Assembly: GCF_035552695.1 (NCBI RefSeq)
Contig: NZ_DASZKT010000279.1
Span: forward strand, 4,655 to 68,654
Direction: 5' to 3'
DNA: 64,000 bases
Source of the DNA: Actinospica sp035552695
GTDB taxonomy: Bacteria; Actinomycetota; Actinomycetes; Streptomycetales; Catenulisporaceae
Part shown: positions 42,376 through 50,986 of the stretch, in pieces
How positions within the stretch are numbered: position 1 is the stretch's first letter
Layout: each line of letters begins with the position of its first letter
Program-made: the position numbers and the translations under genes
Notes under the pieces: model-generated
What the model was told of the DNA's origin: nothing
Seen by the model: the letters and a program-made list of their open reading frames with translations, nothing else
Database searches by the model: none

Positions 42376-43374
42376 ATGACGAACACACAGCCCGAGGTAC
42401 CCGACCGGAACCTGGCACTCGAACTGGTCCGGGTGACCGAGGCCGCGGCGCTGGCGGCGGGCCGCTGGGTGGGCCGCGGCGACAAGATCGGCGCGGACGG
42501 CGCGGCGGTGGGCGCGATGCGCAGGCTGATCAACACGGTCTCGATGAGCGGCGTCGTGGTGATCGGCGAGGGCGAGAAGGACAACGCGCCCATGCTGTTC
42601 AACGGCGAGCAGGTCGGCAACGGGGACGGCCCGGAGTGCGACGTGGCCGTGGACCCGATCGACGGCACCACGCTCAACGCCAAGGGCATGCCGAACGCCA
42701 TCGCGGTGATCGCGCTGGCCGAGCGGCACGCGATGTACGACCCCTCCGCCGTGTTCTACATGGAGAAGCTGGTCGCCGGTCCCGAGGCGGCCGACTCGGT
42801 CGACATCACCGCCCCGGTCGCGCACAACATCCAGGCGGTGGCGCGGGCCAAGGGCGGCTCGGCGAGCGAGGTGACGGTCGTCATCCTGGACCGGCCGCGG
42901 CATGAGGGCCTGGTGCGCGAGGTGCGCGAGGCCGGCGCGCGGATCAAGTTCATCTCGGACGGCGACGTGGCCGGCGCCATCATGGCGACGCGCCCGGGCA
43001 CCGGCGTGGACCTGCTGCTCGGCATCGGCGGCACGCCGGAGGGCATCATCGCGGCGACGGCCATCAAGTGCCTCGGCGGCGTGATCCAGGGCCGGCTGTG
43101 GCCGAAGGACGACGCGGAGCGGACGAAGGCGATCGACGCCGGGCACGACCTGGACCGGGTGCTGAGCACCGACGATCTGGTCACCGGCGAGAACTGCTTC
43201 GTGGCCATCACCGGCATCACGGACGGCGAACTGGTGCGCGGTGTGCACTACCGCTCAGGAGGCGCGGTGACGACCTCTCTTGTCATGCGCTCCAAGAGCG
43301 GTACCGTGCGCCGTATCGAGTCGGAGCACCAACTGACGAAGCTGCGTACCTACAGTTCGGTCGATTTCGGGTGA
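42376..43374 (+). CDS. glpX: Fructose-1,6-bisphosphatase class II
   Basis: A 332-residue gluconeogenic phosphatase that makes fructose-6-phosphate. Metal-binding motifs are GDKIGADGAAVGAMR, VVIGEGEKDNAPML and CDVAVDPIDGTTLNA. KFISDGDVAGAI and LLLGIGGTPEGIIAA complete the active site. Length and order match GlpX, the sole FBPase type of many actinobacteria. GGAAGGA lies five bases before the ATG. With PEP carboxykinase further along, the window holds two key gluconeogenic enzymes. Confidence 0.95.
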   Translation: MTNTQPEVPDRNLALELVRVTEAAALAAGRWVGRGDKIGADGAAVGAMRRLINTVSMSGVVVIGEGEKDNAPMLFNGEQVGNGDGPECDVAVDPIDGTTLNAKGMPNAIAVIALAERHAMYDPSAVFYMEKLVAGPEAADSVDITAPVAHNIQAVARAKGGSASEVTVVILDRPRHEGLVREVREAGARIKFISDGDVAGAIMATRPGTGVDLLLGIGGTPEGIIAATAIKCLGGVIQGRLWPKDDAERTKAIDAGHDLDRVLSTDDLVTGENCFVAITGITDGELVRGVHYRSGGAVTTSLVMRSKSGTVRRIESEHQLTKLRTYSSVDFG

Positions 43375-43514
43375 GCTTGCGAACCCGAAGCTAAGGCGAC
43401 AGCGGATAAACCCACCGAACTGACGCCCGTTCGGACGACCCCGCGGGCGGCCTCGTCACGGCGGTGCTCCCCTGGTGTAAGCAGAGGAGTCGAGCGCCGA
43501 GACGGAGGCCGCCC

Positions 43515-45536
43515 GTGGCTGTCGACCAGGCCCAGCAGGAGGAAACCGGCACTCCGCCGATCGAGGAGAGCCGCCGCAAGGTCATGCTGGTGTTCGCCGG
43601 CGTGATGCTGGGCATGTTCCTGGCGGCCCTCGACCAGACGATCGTGGCGACGGCGCTGCCCACGATCGTCGGCGACCTCGGCGGGGCCAACCACCTGTCC
43701 TGGGTGGTCACCGCGTACATGCTGGCCTCGACGGCGACCACCCCGCTGTGGGGCAAGCTCGGCGACATGTTCGGGCGCAAGACCGTATTCCAGGTCTGCA
43801 TCGTGATCTTCCTGATCGGCTCGGTGCTGTGCGGCCAGGCGCACAACATGGTGCAGCTGATCTCCTTCCGCGCGCTGCAGGGCATCGGCGGCGGCGGCCT
43901 GATGGTGCTTTCGATGGCGATCATCAGCGACGTGGTGCCGCCCCGGGACCGCGGCAAGTACCAGGGCGTGATCGGCGCCGTGTTCGGCGTCGCGTCGGTG
44001 CTCGGACCGCTGCTCGGCGGATTCCTGGTGGACAACCTCTCCTGGCGCTGGGTGTTCTACGTCAACCTGCCGATCGGCGCGATCGCACTGGCCGTCATCT
44101 CCGTGGCGCTGACGAAGAAGAACCCCGACCACAAGCCGAAGATCGACTACCTCGGCACGTTCCTGATCGCCGCCGCGTCGGTATGCCTGGTGCTGATCAC
44201 CAGCCTCGGCGGCAGCACGTGGGCCTGGAGTTCCGCGCCGGTCTACGCCTGCGGGGTCGGCGCGGCCGTGCTGATCGTCCTGTTCATCCTGGTGGAGCGG
44301 CGCGCGGCGGAACCGGTGATGCCGCTGAAGCTGTTCCGGAACCGGGTGTTCACGCAGTGCTCGGCGATCGGCTTCGTCGTCGGCCTGTGCATGTTCGGCA
44401 GCCTGTCCTACCTGCCGCTGTTCATGCAGGTGGTGAACGGCGATTCGCCCACGGTCTCCGGTCTGCGGCTGCTGCCGATGATGGGCGGTCTGCTGGTCGC
44501 CTCGATCGGCACCGGCCAGCTGATCAGCAAGTTCGGCAGGTACAAGATCTATCCGATCGTCGGCACGGTGTGCATGGCGGTCGGCCTGTTCCTGATGTCG
44601 CGGATCGACGAACACACGCGGTCCACGACGCTCGGCTGGGACATGGTCGTGTTCGGACTCGGCATCGGGCTCACGATGCAGGTGCTGACGATCGCCACGC
44701 AGAACAACGTGGACTACGCGGACCTCGGCGTGGCCACGTCCGGCGTGACCTACTTCCGCTCGATCGGCGGCTCGTTCGGCGCGTCGATCTTCGGCACGGT
44801 CCTCAACAACGAACTCTCCAGCAAGGTGAGCACCTCGCTGCACAACGGCGTGCTCGCCAAGGGCTTTCCGGTGCAGCAGATCCTCGGCGACCCGACCGCC
44901 GTCAACAAACTGCCGCCCGTGGAGCGCGATCCCTTCCTGCACATCTACGCCACGTCCGTCGCGCACGTCTTCCTGATCGCCTCGCCGATCGCGCTCGTCG
45001 GCTTCCTGCTCGCGCTGTTCCTGCGCGAGGTCCCGCTGCGCACCGCGACGCGCTCGACCGACCTGGGCGAGTCCTCCGGGCTGCCGACGTTCCGCACCTC
45101 GCTGGCCGAGATCGAGCGCTTCGTCACGAAGCTGTCGAGCCGTCAGAACGTCTGGGAGCGCTACGGACGCGTCATCGAGCGCGCGGACCTGGACATCTCC
45201 GTGCCGCACGCGTACGGCCTGTTCCGGCTGCACCACGCCGGGCCGGTGACCGAGGAGCAGATCTGCGCGAGGCTCAAGGCGCCGATCGGCGAGATCCGCC
45301 CGAAGATGGAGAAGATGATCAACGCGGGCACCGTGCAACGGGACACGAACGGCGTGCTCACGCTCACTCCGCAGGGTCAGCAGATCATCGACAAGTTGTC
45401 CACGGTACGGCTGCAACTGCTGGAGGAGCAGCTCAAGGGCTGGGATCCGGACCAGCATCAGGACCTGATCGCGCTGCTCAAGACGCTGGCCGACAACTCG
45501 CTCGAGGCGCCGGACTACAGCCTGATGCGGGGTTAG
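43515..45536 (+). CDS. DHA2-type drug exporter fused to a C-terminal MarR-like domain
   Basis: A 673-residue fusion. Residues about 20-510 are a 14-segment major facilitator of the EmrB/QacA group: FAGVMLGMFLAALDQTIVATALP (motif D1), GKLGDMFGRKTVFQ (motif A) and GPLLGGFLVDNLSWRWVFYVNLP (motif C). The last 150 residues are soluble, with a winged-helix look (DISVPHAYGLFRLHHAGPVT, QICARLKAPIGEIRPKMEKM, GTVQRDTNGVLTLTPQGQQI). GTG 43515 has ACGGAGG before it. It probably exports a toxic compound, with the tail sensing or binding ligand or DNA. No separate regulator is adjacent. Confidence 0.9.
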   Translation: MAVDQAQQEETGTPPIEESRRKVMLVFAGVMLGMFLAALDQTIVATALPTIVGDLGGANHLSWVVTAYMLASTATTPLWGKLGDMFGRKTVFQVCIVIFLIGSVLCGQAHNMVQLISFRALQGIGGGGLMVLSMAIISDVVPPRDRGKYQGVIGAVFGVASVLGPLLGGFLVDNLSWRWVFYVNLPIGAIALAVISVALTKKNPDHKPKIDYLGTFLIAAASVCLVLITSLGGSTWAWSSAPVYACGVGAAVLIVLFILVERRAAEPVMPLKLFRNRVFTQCSAIGFVVGLCMFGSLSYLPLFMQVVNGDSPTVSGLRLLPMMGGLLVASIGTGQLISKFGRYKIYPIVGTVCMAVGLFLMSRIDEHTRSTTLGWDMVVFGLGIGLTMQVLTIATQNNVDYADLGVATSGVTYFRSIGGSFGASIFGTVLNNELSSKVSTSLHNGVLAKGFPVQQILGDPTAVNKLPPVERDPFLHIYATSVAHVFLIASPIALVGFLLALFLREVPLRTATRSTDLGESSGLPTFRTSLAEIERFVTKLSSRQNVWERYGRVIERADLDISVPHAYGLFRLHHAGPVTEEQICARLKAPIGEIRPKMEKMINAGTVQRDTNGVLTLTPQGQQIIDKLSTVRLQLLEEQLKGWDPDQHQDLIALLKTLADNSLEAPDYSLMRG

Positions 45537-45569
45537 CTCCGCGGTTCGGATATGGGGCCGGCTGCGCGG

Positions 45570-45986
45570 TCAGCCGTCGACCACGGCGAGGAACTTCTCG
45601 GACCACGGCGAGGGACGCAGGTCGCCGGGCGAGACCTTCACGATCGCGCGGATGCCCCGGGCGTGCAGCACCTCGGGACCGTCCTCGCCCTTCGGGTAGG
45701 ACAGGCAGCGGAACGAGAACACCGCGCTCGTCCGGCCGCGCCGCTCGAGCGAGACCTCGACGACGAGGTCTCCGCGCTCCAGCGTGAACGGCTGGATGAA
45801 CTCGATGTCGTACTGCTTGACCACGTTCAGGCCGTCGGACGGGTCGACGTCGGCGAGCGAGTGGTACCAGGCGGTCATCGCGCGCTCGACGTGGATCGCG
45901 TAGCGCGCGTTGTGCATCACGCCCACCATGTCGAGCTCGTCGAACCAGATGGTCTCGCGGTGGACGTACAGCGGCTGTGCGCTCAT
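45570..45986 (-). CDS. Hot-dog fold acyl-CoA thioesterase
   Basis: A 138-residue thioesterase of the YbgC/4-hydroxybenzoyl-CoA group. RETIWFDELDMVGVMHNARYAIHVERA holds the Asp and His/Asn of the active-site loop, and YDIEFIQPFTLERGDLVVEV the central strand. The ATG at 45986 overlaps the TGA of the DUF1707 gene (ATGA), so it is translated by coupling; a longer start at 46001 lies inside that gene. The acyl substrate is unknown. Confidence 0.86.
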   Translation of the reverse strand: MSAQPLYVHRETIWFDELDMVGVMHNARYAIHVERAMTAWYHSLADVDPSDGLNVVKQYDIEFIQPFTLERGDLVVEVSLERRGRTSAVFSFRCLSYPKGEDGPEVLHARGIRAIVKVSPGDLRPSPWSEKFLAVVDG

Positions 45987-46633
45987 CGGTTCTTGAACCA
46001 CTTCTTCTTGGGGCGTCTGGCCTCAACGCTACCGAGCAGTGTCAACCCGCGGACATGCACGATCGGCGAGTCGGCGGTGTACGGCTGGTCCTGGCGGAGC
46101 TCCATGTTCCGCTCGCCGAGGATCGCGGTGCCCTCGTTGACCACCATGACGCCCTCCGGCACGATCAGTTTCACCTCGCCGAAGATCGACGTCGCCGAGA
46201 TCGTCAGCTCACGCTGTTCGAGTACGGCCTCGGTCAGGTCCAGTTCGATCGAACCGAAGATCGCCTTCGCGTCCAGGCCGCTGCGCACCAGCCAGCGTCC
46301 GCGGCGCTTCTGCTCGCCGAACACGGCCATCACGGAGTCGGTGACGGGCATGTTCGCGAGTGACGCCGGGTCGGATCGAGCCGCGGGCGCGCCGCCCGCG
46401 GTCGGCGGGGTGAAGCTCACCGGCAGGTCGGCGACCAGCGGGCGCAGCTCGCCGAGGGTCTTGGCCTGGTACACGCTCTCCAGCCGCTCCGAGTGCTCCT
46501 CCGCGTCCAGGCGGCCCTCCGAGAGGGCCTGGCCGAGCAGCGCGGCAACGTGGTCGCGGTCGGCGTCGGAGGCGCGCAGCGCGAGCCTCCGGTCGTCCTG
46601 CGGGGCGGGATCCATGGAGAAGGGCGGGGTCAC
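45983..46633 (-). CDS. DUF1707 protein with LiaF-like C-terminal domain
   Basis: A 216-residue protein. DUF1707 (about 13-73) shows LALRASDADRDHVAALLGQA then LSEGRLDAEEHSERLESVYQ and a trailing helix. After a short linker the C-terminal half (about 90-216) is a beta-helix-like domain with SVMAVFGEQKRRGRW, AKAIFGSIELDL and ATSIFGEVKLIVPEG, as in LiaF-type envelope-stress proteins. GTG 46633 is set by TAAGTT six bases upstream. No membrane segment is present between the domains, unlike many relatives. It is the first gene of a pair with the thioesterase. Confidence 0.86.
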   Translation of the reverse strand: MTPPFSMDPAPQDDRRLALRASDADRDHVAALLGQALSEGRLDAEEHSERLESVYQAKTLGELRPLVADLPVSFTPPTAGGAPAARSDPASLANMPVTDSVMAVFGEQKRRGRWLVRSGLDAKAIFGSIELDLTEAVLEQRELTISATSIFGEVKLIVPEGVMVVNEGTAILGERNMELRQDQPYTADSPIVHVRGLTLLGSVEARRPKKKWFKNR

Positions 46634-46639
46634 CGGTCC

Positions 46640-46645
46640 AACTTA
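46640..46645 (-). promoter_or_regulatory. -10 hexamer TAAGTT of the DUF1707 gene, leaderless type
   Basis: Six bases before GTG 46633. No ribosome site is present. Confidence 0.45.
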
Positions 46646-46666
46646 GCCGATCGGCGATTTCAGGGA

Positions 46667-47383
46667 TCAGGAGAGCTTGTCCAGCGCCGCCTCGATGTTG
46701 TGCACCGCCTCGAGGATGGCCGCCTGCTCGTCGCCGACGCGGATCGCGTCGAGCAGCGTGCGATGGCCGCGTACCAGGTACGGCTCGTGGTCAGCCTGCG
46801 CGGCGGCGCTGAGCAGCAGGGCGGAGAGTTCGGCGCTCATCTCCATGTACATCTCGGCGAGCATCGGGTTGTGCGAGGCGAGGACGACGGCCTGGTGGAA
46901 GCGCACGTCCGCCTCGACCCACGGCACGCCCCAGGACTCGTCCCAGCGGCCGAGGTCCGCCGCGGCCTTCGCGTGCACGTCGCGCTCGTCCAGCGCGGCT
47001 GCCATCGCGACCAGATCCTCATCGGTGCGCCGCTGCGCCGCCAGCCGCGCGCCCTCGACCTCCAGCGCCCGCCGCACCTCCTGCACGTGCCGCTCGGTGA
47101 CGTTCAGCATCTGACGACGCAGCGCCCCGGCGAGTTCGCTGCGGGACTTCACGTACGTGCCGTCGCCCTGCCGGACCTCGAGCAGCCCGATGTGAGCCAG
47201 AGCCTTGATGGCCTCGCGGACGGTGCCGCGGCCGACCTGCAGGCGCTCGACGAGCTCCGACTCCGGCGGGATGCGCTCGCCGACCGGCCATGTGCCCGAC
47301 GCGATCTGCTCGCGCAGCTGCGCGATGACCTCATCGCACAGCGACCCGCGACGAATCCCCGCCAGCTCGCTCATCGAACTCAC
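46667..47383 (-). CDS. GntR family (FadR/FCD subgroup) transcriptional regulator
   Basis: A 238-residue regulator. The N-terminal winged helix-turn-helix (about 12-80) has LCDEVIAQLREQIASGTWPVGE then LPPESELVE-type residues (here IPPESELVERLQVGRGTVREAIKAL). The FCD effector domain (about 95-235) is helical with VRRALEVEGARLAAQRR, DVRFHQAVVLASHNPML and a late HRTLLDAI; these Asp/His positions usually bind metal and an organic acid. The GTG at 47383 follows AAGGGAA, and ATG 47374 is an alternative. It lies downstream of the MFS gene on the same strand, 60 bases away, and is its likely regulator. Confidence 0.88.
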   Translation of the reverse strand: MSSMSELAGIRRGSLCDEVIAQLREQIASGTWPVGERIPPESELVERLQVGRGTVREAIKALAHIGLLEVRQGDGTYVKSRSELAGALRRQMLNVTERHVQEVRRALEVEGARLAAQRRTDEDLVAMAAALDERDVHAKAAADLGRWDESWGVPWVEADVRFHQAVVLASHNPMLAEMYMEMSAELSALLLSAAAQADHEPYLVRGHRTLLDAIRVGDEQAAILEAVHNIEAALDKLS

Positions 47384-47443
47384 CTGCTTCCCTTTGCCCT
47401 GCGTGACCGGAACTGTCTCATGAATACCACCGCTAAGACACGG

Positions 47444-48721
47444 TCATCGCGCGCCTGTCAATACAGTGCCTCGACGGGGCGAGGCCACGTAGAGCCCCAC
47501 CAGCCCCTGCAGCGCGGTGGACACCACCACGATCAGCAGCGGCACGGTCCAGGAGCCGGTCGCGTCGTGCAGCAGGCCGAAGCCGAGCGGCGCGGCCGAG
47601 GCGATCAGGTAGCCGATGGACTGCGCGAACGTGGACAGCGCCGCGGTGCCCTGAGCGGTGCCGCCGCGCACCGGGAAGAGCGCGAGCACCAGCGGGAAGA
47701 TGGCCATGCCGAAGGAGAAGATGAACGCCCAGAGCCAGACCAGCGAGACCGGAGCGACGATCAGGCCGGTGAAGCCGATCAGGGACGCCAGCGTCAGCCC
47801 GATCAGCAGCGGCCGCCGGTCCCGCATCCGCGCACCGAAGTGCGGCACCGCGTAGTTGAGCGGGATGCCGATGAAGAAGATCGTGGACAGCACGACGCCC
47901 GCCTTGCCCGCGGACATCCCGGAGTCGGACAGGATCGTCGGCAGCCAGCCCATGATGACGTAGGCACCCATCGACTGCAGGCCGAAGAGCGCGGCCATCG
48001 CCCAGGCCAGCCGGCTGTGCGCCAGCTGACGCAGCGGCAGATGCGCGGCGGGCTCGACCGCGGCGGCGTTGGTCGGGTGCGCGGCACGCTGCGGCCGCGC
48101 GGCGATCCAGGCGGCGAGGCCGATCACGGCCGGGATCACCCAGACCGCCAGCCCGGCGTCCACGTTGTTCAGGTGGTCGGCGACCGGCACCGAGGCGAGC
48201 GCGGCGAACGCGGCGCCGCCCGAGAGCACCATGGCGTACAGGCCGGTGACCGAGCCGACCCGGTCCGGGAAGTACTGCCGCACGACGACCGGCAGCAGCA
48301 CGTTCGCCAGCGCGATGCCGAGGCCGGCGAGGATGGAGCCGAAGACGAGCGCGGGCGTGTCGTGCAGGCTGTGCACGACCTGTCCGGCCACCAGCGCGCC
48401 GACCGCCCAGGTGATCACGGTCCCCGCGGTGAAGCGGCGGGCCAGCCAGGCGCCGGAGATGCCGCCGACCGCGAAGGCCAGCGGCCACACGGCGGTCAGG
48501 AAGGACTCGACGCCCGAGCCGAGCCGCAGCGAGCCGTCCAGGCGGTGCAGCAGCGCGCCGGTCGCGGAGACGGAAAGCCGCAGGTTGACGGCGATGAGCA
48601 CGACGCCGAGCAGGATCAGCGCGGTCCCCTTGGCGCGGTGCTCGGCCGGGGCGGCGGCCTCGCGCTCGACATACACGGGGATGGGTCCGGTGTCGTGCGG
48701 AGTCTGCAATATCGCCGTCAT
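47444..48721 (-). CDS. MFS transporter of the cyanate/nitroimidazole (CynX/NimT) group
   Basis: A 425-residue carrier with about 12 membrane segments. Typical stretches are LLGVVLIAVNLRLSVSATGALL, TAVWPLAFAVGGISGAWLARRF, SILAGLGIALANVLLPVVVRQYFP and SMGAYVIMGWLPTILSDSGMS, matching the CynX/NimT subfamily. The substrate is unknown. ATG 48721 is preferred because GAGG lies upstream and the region between it and 48757 holds TATTAT and inverted repeats, better explained as promoter and operator. It probably belongs to the regulon of the GntR gene that follows. Confidence 0.86.
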   Translation of the reverse strand: MTAILQTPHDTGPIPVYVEREAAAPAEHRAKGTALILLGVVLIAVNLRLSVSATGALLHRLDGSLRLGSGVESFLTAVWPLAFAVGGISGAWLARRFTAGTVITWAVGALVAGQVVHSLHDTPALVFGSILAGLGIALANVLLPVVVRQYFPDRVGSVTGLYAMVLSGGAAFAALASVPVADHLNNVDAGLAVWVIPAVIGLAAWIAARPQRAAHPTNAAAVEPAAHLPLRQLAHSRLAWAMAALFGLQSMGAYVIMGWLPTILSDSGMSAGKAGVVLSTIFFIGIPLNYAVPHFGARMRDRRPLLIGLTLASLIGFTGLIVAPVSLVWLWAFIFSFGMAIFPLVLALFPVRGGTAQGTAALSTFAQSIGYLIASAAPLGFGLLHDATGSWTVPLLIVVVSTALQGLVGLYVASPRRGTVLTGAR

Positions 48722-48731
48722 GGCCTCGATG

Positions 48732-48758
48732 ATAATACGTATGACGTCTGCTGTCATA
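48732..48758 (-). promoter_or_regulatory. Promoter with nested inverted repeats upstream of the MFS gene
   Basis: On the minus strand TATTAT is a good -10, ten bases before ATG 48721. TATGAC-N7-GTCATA (48740-48758) is a perfect inverted repeat, and ATACGTAT (48735-48742) is a palindrome overlapping it. These are candidate sites for the adjacent GntR regulator. Confidence 0.45.
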
Positions 48759-48887
48759 TGGCCTCCGCCGACGGCGCGCAGCGTGGTCAAGGCCACGCCG
48801 GGAACGGCCGGTTCGCCCCGGTGCGCGGGCATAGGCTTTGACCGAGGACGCTGAGGTCTGTCAAGGGTCTATGGAGGCGTAGTAGAA

Positions 48888-50537
48888 ATGCCCGAGTTCG
48901 CTTATTCCGACCTGCTGCCGACCGGCCAGGACGAGACCGAGTACCGCCTGCTGACCAGCGAGGGCGTCTCCACGGTCGAGGCGGCCGGCCGCACCTTCCT
49001 GCAGGTCGAGCCGGAGGCGCTGCGCCTGCTGACGGCCGAGGCGATGCACGACATCGCGCACTTCCTGCGCACCGACCACCTCAGGCAGCTGGCCTCGATC
49101 ATGAACGATCCGGAGGCCTCCCCCAACGACCGCTTCGTCGCGCTGGACCTGCTGAAGAACGCGAACATCGCCGCGGCCGGGGTGCTGCCGATGTGCCAGG
49201 ACACCGGGACCGCGATCGTGATGGGCAAGCGCGGCCAGAACGTGCTGACCGACGGGCACGACGAGGCGCACATCGCCCACGGCGTGTACGACGCGTACAC
49301 CAAGCTGAACCTGCGCTACTCGCAGATGGCGCCGCTGAACATGTGGGAGGAGAAGAACACCGGCTCCAACCTCCCGGCGCAGATCGAGCTCTACGCCGCC
49401 CCGGGCGACGCGTACAAGTTCCTGTTCATGGCCAAGGGCGGCGGTTCGGCGAACAAGTCCTACCTGTATCAGGAGACGAAGGCCATCCTGAACCCGAAGG
49501 CGATGCTCGCCTTCCTCGAGCAGAAGATCCGCTCGCTCGGCACGGCCGCCTGCCCGCCGTACCACCTGGCCATCGTGATCGGCGGCACCTCGGCCGAGTT
49601 CGCGCTGAAGACCGCGAAGTACGCCTCGGCGCACTACCTCGACGCGCTGCCCACCGAGGGCTCGATGCTGGCGCACGGCTTCCGCGACCGGGAGTTCGAG
49701 CAGGAGGTCTTCGAGCTCACCCGGCGCCTCGGCATCGGCGCGCAGTTCGGCGGCAAGTACTTCTGCCACGACGTGCGGGTGATCCGGCTGCCACGGCACG
49801 GCGCTTCGCTCCCGGTGGCCATCGCGGTCTCCTGCTCCGCCGACCGTCAGGCCCTCGCGAAGATCACCCCCGAGGGCGTGTTCCTCGAGCAGCTCGAGCG
49901 GGACCCGGCGCGCTTCCTGCCGGAGACCACGGACGAGCACCTCGACGACAACGTCGTGCGGATCGACCTGAACCGCCCGATGGCCGAGATCCGCGACGAG
50001 CTGTCGAAGTACCCGGTCAAGACGCGCCTGTCGCTGACCGGCACGCTGGTCGTGGCCCGGGACATCGCGCACGCGAAGCTCAAGGAACTGCTGGACTCGG
50101 GCAAGCCGCTGCCGGACTACGTCAAGGACCACCCGGTCTACTACGCGGGACCGGCGAAGACCCCGGAGGGCTACGCCTCCGGCTCCTTCGGCCCGACCAC
50201 CGCGGGCCGGATGGACTCGTACGTCGACCAGTTCCAGGCGGCCGGCGGCTCCTTCGTCATGCTGGCCAAGGGGAACCGCTCCAAGCAGGTCGCCGACGCG
50301 TGCAAGGCGCACGGCGGCTTCTACCTCGGCTCGATCGGCGGCCCGGCGGCCCGGCTGGCGCAGGACTGCATCAAGAAGGTCGAAGTGCTCGACTACCCGG
50401 AACTCGGCATGGAGGCCGTGTGGCGGATCGAGGTCGAGGACTTCCCGGCCTTCATCGTGGTCGACGACAAGGGCAACGACTTCTTCACCGACCCCGGCGA
50501 TGACAAGCCCCTGCTGAACATCGGCAAGCGTTCGTAA
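48888..50537 (+). CDS. fumA: Fumarate hydratase class I (iron-sulfur)
   Basis: A 549-residue homodimeric [4Fe-4S] hydratase converting fumarate to malate in the TCA cycle. The cluster cysteines are C103 (PMCQDTGT), C222 (AACPPYH) and C316 (VSCSADRQ), with the spacing known for class I enzymes. Substrate and dimer motifs include MWEEKNTGSN, GGGSANKSYLYQ and YYAGPAKTPEGYASGSFGPT. GGAGG lies ten bases before the ATG. It lies alone between the MFS gene and the WXG cargo operon. An oxygen-sensitive class I enzyme beside the usual class II one is common in actinobacteria. Confidence 0.94.
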   Translation: MPEFAYSDLLPTGQDETEYRLLTSEGVSTVEAAGRTFLQVEPEALRLLTAEAMHDIAHFLRTDHLRQLASIMNDPEASPNDRFVALDLLKNANIAAAGVLPMCQDTGTAIVMGKRGQNVLTDGHDEAHIAHGVYDAYTKLNLRYSQMAPLNMWEEKNTGSNLPAQIELYAAPGDAYKFLFMAKGGGSANKSYLYQETKAILNPKAMLAFLEQKIRSLGTAACPPYHLAIVIGGTSAEFALKTAKYASAHYLDALPTEGSMLAHGFRDREFEQEVFELTRRLGIGAQFGGKYFCHDVRVIRLPRHGASLPVAIAVSCSADRQALAKITPEGVFLEQLERDPARFLPETTDEHLDDNVVRIDLNRPMAEIRDELSKYPVKTRLSLTGTLVVARDIAHAKLKELLDSGKPLPDYVKDHPVYYAGPAKTPEGYASGSFGPTTAGRMDSYVDQFQAAGGSFVMLAKGNRSKQVADACKAHGGFYLGSIGGPAARLAQDCIKKVEVLDYPELGMEAVWRIEVEDFPAFIVVDDKGNDFFTDPGDDKPLLNIGKRS

Positions 50538-50561
50538 ACTCCGGTTAAAGCCGTGACCCCT

Positions 50562-50586
50562 GTGCCCCGGAAGTTCTCCGGGGCAC
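50562..50586 (+). terminator. Terminator after fumarase
   Basis: Perfect 9-base stem, GTGCCCCGG (50562-50570) with 50578-50586, and a seven-base loop, followed by TTGTGTT. Confidence 0.75.
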
Positions 50587-50597
50587 TTGTGTTGGTC

Positions 50598-50603
50598 TAG
50601 AGT
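50598..50603 (+). promoter_or_regulatory. Candidate -10 hexamer TAGAGT of the WXG operon
   Basis: About 40 bases before the first gene, just after the fumarase terminator. No clear -35 is visible. Confidence 0.35.
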
Positions 50604-50644
50604 CCTCGCAACGGGAACGCATCATCACAAAATCGGGGTGTGAT

Positions 50645-50986
50645 ATGGGAGATTCGTTCGAAGCCGTGCCTTCGGCGATAGCTCAGCTCGGGGTGCGGTT
50701 CGCCGATCAGGCGGGGCAGCTGAACCAGTCCGCGTCCAGTTTCGGCGGCAACGCGCTCCAGATCGCGGACGCTTTCGGCCTTCTCGGCGTGTGCGACGGG
50801 GCGATGAAGCAGTACATCAGCATGGCGCAGTCCACGATGCAGGGCTTGGAGCAGCTCGCGGCGCTCTGGGACGAGACCGCGAACCAGCTCGTGGCCCAGG
50901 CGGAGCAGTATGAGCTCACCGACGAGGAGAATGCCAGGCAGTTGCACGGGGTCATGCCCGGTGGCGGGTCGGGGGGTGGCCACTGA
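50645..50986 (+). CDS. Small ESX/type VII secretion cargo-like protein (EspC-like)
   Basis: A 113-residue helical protein: MGDSFEAVPSAIAQLGVRFA, a helical stretch with LNQSASSFGGNALQIADAFG, then a second long helix (MAQSTMQGLEQLAALWDETA) and a Gly-rich tail (MPGGGSGGGH). The two-helix hairpin and size match EspC-like/WXG100-partner proteins of actinobacteria. It lacks a W-x-G turn. Its TGA overlaps the next gene's ATG (TGATG), so both are made together and probably form a heterodimer. No secretion ATPase (EccC) is in the window. Confidence 0.72.
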   Translation: MGDSFEAVPSAIAQLGVRFADQAGQLNQSASSFGGNALQIADAFGLLGVCDGAMKQYISMAQSTMQGLEQLAALWDETANQLVAQAEQYELTDEENARQLHGVMPGGGSGGGH

